From the NCBI GenBank assembly GCA_019242465.1, contig JAFAVL010000655.1:1-9730 (forward strand): a stretch of 9,730 nt of DNA. The letters are read 5' to 3'. Positions 6,383 to 9,730 of the stretch are shown here, piece by piece. The number at the start of each line of letters is the position of its first letter. Position 1 is the first letter of the stretch. The notes under the pieces were generated by a model. That model was not told the origin of the DNA. It did not search any database and saw only the letters and a program-made list of their open reading frames with translations. The DNA is from Chroococcidiopsidaceae cyanobacterium CP_BM_RX_35. Its GTDB lineage: Bacteria; Cyanobacteriota; Cyanobacteriia; Cyanobacteriales; Chroococcidiopsidaceae. The translations under genes and the position numbers were made by a program.

Positions 6383-6859
6383 ATGTCAAACTATACTTCA
6401 CAAGAGCTAACTGCAATTGCCGAAGCCCCAATTTTTGCGGGTCTAGCAGTATCATTAATCGATCTGGGTATCGTTTCAGCAGTAACTGAAGCTGCTGCTT
6501 TGTCAACCCAGCTTGTAGGAGCTGCCAAGAAATACCCAAATAATACGATTATTCAATCAGTTTTTTCTGAATCAGCCATCAAAAGCGGTGCTGCAAAGCT
6601 GCAAAAACCTGAGATCAAGCCTGAAGAGGTTCAGCCTGGTGCTGTGGTGGACAGGGCGATCGCCTCTATCAATGGTGCTCTAACTGTTTTGAATGGAAAA
6701 GCAACTCCTGAGGAAATTCAAGAATACAAAGCATTCATTTATACTAGTGCTGATGCAGTTGCCAATGCTGCTGGCAGTGGGTTGTTCGGTTCTGGAGCCA
6801 AGGTGAGTGATAAAGAAGCGGCTGCCCTAGCAAAGTTGAAAGCAGCCCTCGCGGTATAG
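6383..6859 (+). CDS. Conserved-looking cytoplasmic alpha-helical protein, function unknown
   Basis: A 158-residue protein that I cannot assign to a named family. It has no signal peptide, membrane segment or cysteine. The N-terminal half is Ala/Leu-rich (APIFAGLAVSLIDLGIVSAV), with AAKKYPNNTIIQSVFSE near residues 47-63. A Pro/Glu hinge (KPEIKPEEVQPG, about 75-86) separates it from a second helical half (VVDRAIASINGALTVLNGKA). The C-terminus, EYKAFIYTSADAVANAAGSG then GLFGSG and VSDKEAAALAKLKAAL, resembles the tail of small TerB-like helical proteins in layout, but that is a loose impression. AAGAGA about 10 bases before the ATG could be the ribosome site. The strong shared motif just upstream suggests regulated, possibly abundant expression. 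Codon use and composition look like the neighbours, so I read it as a real gene. Confidence 0.85.
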   Translation: MSNYTSQELTAIAEAPIFAGLAVSLIDLGIVSAVTEAAALSTQLVGAAKKYPNNTIIQSVFSESAIKSGAAKLQKPEIKPEEVQPGAVVDRAIASINGALTVLNGKATPEEIQEYKAFIYTSADAVANAAGSGLFGSGAKVSDKEAAALAKLKAALAV

Positions 6860-6937
6860 CGACATGGTTAAGTTCGCGTCGCCTGACTGAACGAGCAGTT
6901 GCTGAGATTTAAAACGTAGTTTCAATCGAGGTCTATC

Positions 6938-7792
6938 ATGCGGTGGGAATTCCTTCGTAGAAGCAACAACGTTGAGGATAGGCGTGGAATGCCGATTTCA
7001 CGTCCCGTTGTCGGTGGTGGTATTGGTGTTGCCATTCTGGCTGTCATCGTTACTCTGCTGGGCGGCGATCCCACCCTAATTTTGCAGCAAAGTTCTCCCA
7101 GGAGTCATAGCCCCTACTCCTCAACTCAGGTAACCCGCTCTCCTACTGATAGCAAGAGGGCTGATTTTGTTTCAGCCGTACTTGCCGATACTGAGGATAC
7201 GTGGAAACAGATATTTCGGCAGATGGGAAAAACCTATGTGGACCCTAAACTGGTTCTGTTTTCGGGCGAGGTAGAGTCTGCTTGCGGCTTTGCTCGGGCT
7301 GCTATGGGTCCGTTTTATTGTCCAAGAGATCAAAAAGTCTACATTGACCTGAGTTTTTACCAGGAGCTGAAATATCGACATAAAGCACCAGGAGATTTTG
7401 CAGAAGCTTACGTGATCGCTCATGAAGTCGGACATCATGTCCAAAACCTACTAGGTATATCTCGCAAGGTACAGACTATTCAAAGCCAAGTCAGTAGAGT
7501 TCAAGCCAATCAACTTTCTGTCAGATTGGAATTACAGGCAGACTGTTTTGCTGGCATATGGGCAAATCGGGCACAAAAAGAGCGGCAGCTCCTTGAACCG
7601 GGTGACATTGAAGAAGCACTCAATGCTGCTAGTAGCATTGGGGACGACCGCTTGCAGAAGGCAGCTAAAGGTTATGTCGTCCCAGAATCGTTCACTCACG
7701 GTAGCTCGGCACAGCGTGTTTACTGGTTTAAACGAGGCATTCAAACTGGCAGTCTTGGTCAATGTAATACCTTTGAAGCTGCAAAACTCTAG
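6938..7792 (+). CDS. ypfJ: YpfJ-like neutral zinc metallopeptidase
   Basis: A 284-residue member of the YpfJ/KPN_02809 zinc metallopeptidase family (E. coli YpfJ has about 287), so it appears complete. The N-terminus MRWEFLRRSNNVEDRRG is the family signature. A membrane segment follows (about 24-42, VVGGGIGVAILAVIVTLL), then a low-complexity Ser/Pro linker. The catalytic domain has the zinc site HEVGHH (H162, E163, H166) and ELQADCFAG (E198 probable third ligand, D202), plus ACGFARAAMGPFYCP with a cysteine pair (C116, C128). GAGGT sits 5 bases before the ATG, which fixes the start. Substrates of the family are not established. The following small gene begins 39 bases later, so co-transcription is likely. 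Confidence 0.93.
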   Translation: MRWEFLRRSNNVEDRRGMPISRPVVGGGIGVAILAVIVTLLGGDPTLILQQSSPRSHSPYSSTQVTRSPTDSKRADFVSAVLADTEDTWKQIFRQMGKTYVDPKLVLFSGEVESACGFARAAMGPFYCPRDQKVYIDLSFYQELKYRHKAPGDFAEAYVIAHEVGHHVQNLLGISRKVQTIQSQVSRVQANQLSVRLELQADCFAGIWANRAQKERQLLEPGDIEEALNAASSIGDDRLQKAAKGYVVPESFTHGSSAQRVYWFKRGIQTGSLGQCNTFEAAKL

Positions 7793-7831
7793 ATTGTTCT
7801 CGTGGCTATTGATAAATCCTACTATTTCTAA

Positions 7832-8173
7832 ATGCGTCACCCCAAATTATTCTTCATCCTGTTTTTAGCTGGTTTTGTGGTTTTTGCCTCCGGTATTTTC
7901 TTACTGACTGCAGGTCGAGTTATTGGACAATCCCTTTTTGGCAGAAGCTACGCTGAAGGTGAACTGAAAGACTATATATCTACCGTACTCAAACAAGAGA
8001 TTCACGGTGCTAGATGCCAAGCTGTAGATACTAACAGAAATGGTTATGTTTCTTGTGATTACACAACTGTTTCTGAGCCAAATGTCCCTCGCTCACTTGA
8101 GTGCGCTGCTTGGGGTATAGATGGATTCCTTAACCGGGGTTGCAAAACACGCCTGCCTAATTTTCCATCTTAA
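7832..8173 (+). CDS. Small single-pass membrane or secreted protein, function unknown
   Basis: A 113-residue protein with a clear N-terminal hydrophobic segment (about residues 6-27, LFFILFLAGFVVFASGIFLL) and little charge before it, acting as a signal anchor or signal peptide. The rest is soluble and contains four cysteines (in ARCQAV, YVSCDY, LECAAW, RGCKT), which could form two disulfides in the periplasm. I recognise no family. It follows the zinc peptidase by 39 bases on the same strand and may be expressed with it. There is no obvious ribosome site, and the ATG is chosen because it directly precedes the hydrophobic segment. Likely real, given its length, composition and signal; moderate confidence. 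Confidence 0.7.
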   Translation: MRHPKLFFILFLAGFVVFASGIFLLTAGRVIGQSLFGRSYAEGELKDYISTVLKQEIHGARCQAVDTNRNGYVSCDYTTVSEPNVPRSLECAAWGIDGFLNRGCKTRLPNFPS

Positions 8174-8216
8174 TAGCTAAGGGAAAGGTTTCTTAATTTT
8201 TAAACTTGTAGAAATT

Positions 8217-8469
8217 TCAAGAAGATTCCTCTTTCCCTCCGTCATGCTTACCCTTGCGAAAGAACTGCCGTAAAATATCAGTTGGTTTACGGTCCCATGT
8301 ATCAATGTAGTTATATATTAGCCCCTCAGAATTAAGTGTGTATGTAGAACAACCGTTAAAAAATATTTGGGCTTTCCAGGAAACACGCAGAGTGCCTCGA
8401 ACGGTCCATGTTGCTAAGATAGTGTCCTTAACTTCCTGATGTACTGCGTGCAGATCGAAGTAGCGTTCT
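8217..8469 (-). pseudogene. DUF2358 (SnoaL-like) protein, C-terminal fragment
   Basis: The minus strand from about 8468 to the TGA at 8219-8217 encodes 83 residues without a start codon. The readable parts are ERYFDLHAVHQEVKDTI, ATWTVRGTLRVSWKAQIFF, STYTLNSEGLIYNYIDTWDR and KPTDILRQFF. This is the C-terminal half of the cyanobacterial/chloroplast DUF2358 family: a strand pair with TW-x-(7)-LR-x-W followed by LNxxGLI..x-IDxWDR. The family function is unknown; the fold is NTF2/SnoaL-like. Upstream (higher coordinates) the similarity stops at an IS200/IS605-like end, and I could not find the N-terminal half further up to 9150. So the gene appears cut by an insertion and later loss. The frame has no internal stop, which suggests that the damage is fairly recent. 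Confidence 0.7.
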
Positions 8470-8505
8470 TTGACATCCTCCTCCGCCTGAAGTCGGAGGA
8501 TTCCC
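8470..8505 (-). mobile_element. Probable IS200/IS605-type right-end remnant with hairpin
   Basis: A 7-bp stem, TCCTCCG (8479-8485) with CGGAGGA (8494-8500), closes the loop CCTGAAGT. On the minus strand it reads GAATCCTCCGACTTCAGGCG and ends in GATGTCAA. From memory this is how right ends of TnpB-carrying IS200/IS605 elements look in cyanobacteria. DUF2358 coding sequence begins directly beyond the TCAA. No transposase or TnpB frame is visible to its right. The other end could lie around 8960-9000 (GTCGCCCTGGAAGGACGAGG), giving a non-autonomous element of about 530 bases, but that end is a guess. Confidence 0.45.
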
Positions 8506-9227
8506 CCGAACAGACGAATTTGGTTCCTAATTCAACGACCTAGCTTACTATCAACCGTCCTCGCGGCAGTGCCACTACCAAACAACTGTACAAAATGCAG
8601 CAATTGTCTAGCAGTGTTCAGTTGATACCAGAGGCTCTGATCTCCAAAGGCGTTTTGCTCCCTTTCAGAAGCCAGTTTCCAGGTGCCCCCTGGTACTATA
8701 GAGTTCCTGATACTTTGGTTCTCTGTGCTTGGTGCTTGAAGATTTTACCCACAAAAGCATTCCTTTGTGGAACCCTCTATCTTCAGTTTTCAAGGTGCTT
8801 GGAGTCGATTAGACTTCCTGGCTGTTTTTTGAGTTTTCGCCACCTCAACCCCCGCTTGCGAGCTGGAATCGAATTCCAGCTCGCAAGCGGGGGCGCATTC
8901 CGCGATACAAATGTACCACAAGTTGCATGTACTTTTCAATACCAATTATCTCGGTAAAAGTCGCCCTGGAAGGACGAGGCTTTAAACCCAAATTTTCGGT
9001 AAAGAACTGAGGTGATTTCCAGTAGGGAGAAGTTTATCTTTATGTTTCAATAGATTAAGAAATATTTCTCTCTGTAGACTATTGCCCGCATCTTGATCTC
9101 TCACCTATCCTGCAAAGAGGTTATCCATACTTGTGCTTGTTGTGTCTTCTGACCTCTATACCTCTTACTGCTACATAGTAAAGTGGCTACTTGTCTGCTC
9201 CCCATCCCACTTTGGATTTTGCTTAGC
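8506..9227. other. Gene-free region rich in hairpins
   Basis: About 720 bases with no gene that I can support. It holds three stem-loops: CCAGG/CCTGG (8679-8693), CCACAAA/TTTGTGG (8749-8770) and a perfect 21-bp inverted repeat (8849-8893). An open frame across 8595-8957 is not protein-like: it includes the inverted repeat and resembles no family. From 8960 to 9150 the sequence is AT-rich, with no clear promoter for the transporter downstream. The region may be the body of a decayed non-autonomous transposable element. Confidence 0.5.
8849..8893. repeat. Perfect 21-bp inverted repeat with 3-base loop
   Basis: Arms at 8849-8869 and 8873-8893 are exact reverse complements around the loop CGA. 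The outer arm starts CCCCCGCTTGCGAGC. The stem is GC-rich, unlike the surroundings. No T run follows on either strand, so it is not a standard terminator. Confidence 0.9.
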
Positions 9228-9730
9228 GTGAACAGCTTATCTCCAGAAATTATAGACTCCTTAGCGGAACCAGAATCTATACAGTTATTTCCAACACAAA
9301 AACTCTCCAAGCAAGCGATTCGGACTAGCCTCAAGGCTTCTACGATTGACGGAGTGTTTGCTGCCATCTTTAGCAGTACTACAAGTGGCATCCTACTTGT
9401 TAACTTTTTGCTTCAGGCAGGTGCTAGTCCGGCTGAAATCGGGCTGTTGTCATCAATCCCTATGTTGCTGAATTTACTACAACCAGTAGGGGCGTATTTT
9501 GCTGATCGCACTAGCAGCCGCCATCTTTACTGTTTGTGGATCTTTGGTGCGTCTCGGCTGCTGTGGCTGATTTTAGCGTTAGCAATTGGGTGGGTCAGTT
9601 GGTCTACGACTGCTCGACGTGGGCTACTGAGCTGGACAATTGGAATCGTCTTGGCAACAAATATCCTTTCATCCTTAGGTGGGGCTTCCTGGGTGAGCTG
9701 GATGGCAGCGCTGGTTCCCCATCGGTTGCG
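9228..9730 (+). CDS. MFS transporter, N-terminal part (3' truncated by window)
   Basis: An open frame continues off the window end with 167 codons visible. After a polar N-terminus of about 30 residues comes IRTSLKASTIDGVFAAIFSS, typical of a cyanobacterial MFS family. Helix 1 is about residues 42-65, helix 2 is in PAEIGLLSSIPMLLNLLQPV, and then the cytoplasmic loop ADRTSSRH occupies the place of MFS motif A. Helix 3 is LWIFGASRLLWLILALAIGW, followed by a further pair (SWTIGIVLATNILSSLGGAS) and VSWMAALVPHRLR. The substrate cannot be told. There is no ATG in the open frame before the conserved part; GTG at 9228 is chosen, with GGA 11 bases upstream, while GTG 9183 and TTG 9219 are alternatives. 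So the start is uncertain but the family is clear. Confidence 0.85.
   Translation, partial: MNSLSPEIIDSLAEPESIQLFPTQKLSKQAIRTSLKASTIDGVFAAIFSSTTSGILLVNFLLQAGASPAEIGLLSSIPMLLNLLQPVGAYFADRTSSRHLYCLWIFGASRLLWLILALAIGWVSWSTTARRGLLSWTIGIVLATNILSSLGGASWVSWMAALVPHRL

Noticed and set aside
6859..6882. GCGAC/GTCGC hairpin after the 6383 gene as a terminator
   Set aside because: The stem is only 5 bp with a 14-base loop and there is no T tract, so it is too weak to call.
8595..8957. A 120-codon open frame on the plus strand
   Set aside because: It crosses the perfect 21-bp inverted repeat and two other hairpins, has a Cys/Leu-rich composition unlike its neighbours, and resembles no protein family.
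9101..9391. A 96-codon open frame on the minus strand
   Set aside because: It overlaps the start of the clearly coding MFS transporter frame on the other strand and shows no family features.

Overview
The window looks like chromosomal DNA from a cyanobacterium. The best evidence is a CAAD/CURT1-type thylakoid protein (4721-5134, minus), two HIP1 palindromes GCGATCGC (4179-4186 and 6656-6663), and several proteins that read like typical cyanobacterial families: a TPR-type lytic transglycosylase, a YpfJ-type zinc peptidase, single-domain receivers ending in LGW, and a DUF2358 remnant. I cannot name the genus with confidence.

Layout. (1) 1-2282, plus strand: the tail of a histidine kinase overlaps a stand-alone receiver by 4 bases. 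A membrane-anchored SH3b protein with internal tandem duplications follows, then a second stand-alone receiver clearly paralogous to the first. (2) 2354-6107, minus strand: a probable operon in the order murA (broken), CAAD/CURT1 protein, large lytic transglycosylase. All three act at or in membranes or the peptidoglycan layer. The murA copy has lost about 140 codons of its middle and changes frame at the joint. (3) 6383-8173, plus strand: an alpha-helical protein of unknown function, a YpfJ-like neutral zinc metallopeptidase, and a small single-pass protein. (4) 8174-9227: about 1 kb with no intact gene. It holds the C-terminal fragment of a DUF2358 gene (minus strand), cut at what looks like an IS200/IS605-type end, and several hairpins including a perfect 21-bp inverted repeat. 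(5) 9228-9730: the N-terminal part of an MFS transporter running off the window.

The most notable signal is a 15-base motif, CTTATCAGTTTCTTA, present three times without mismatch, each copy pointing at a gene: the SH3b protein (676-690), broken murA (6241-6227, minus) and the unknown 6383 gene (6324-6338). It contains CTTA repeated with an 11-base period. In all three cases a TA-starting hexamer resembling a -10 box begins exactly 12 bases after its end. This is the geometry of a promoter activated by an OmpR/PhoB-type response regulator, and it suggests a small regulon linking envelope genes with an uncharacterised protein. The regulator is not identifiable here: both receivers in the window lack a DNA-binding domain.
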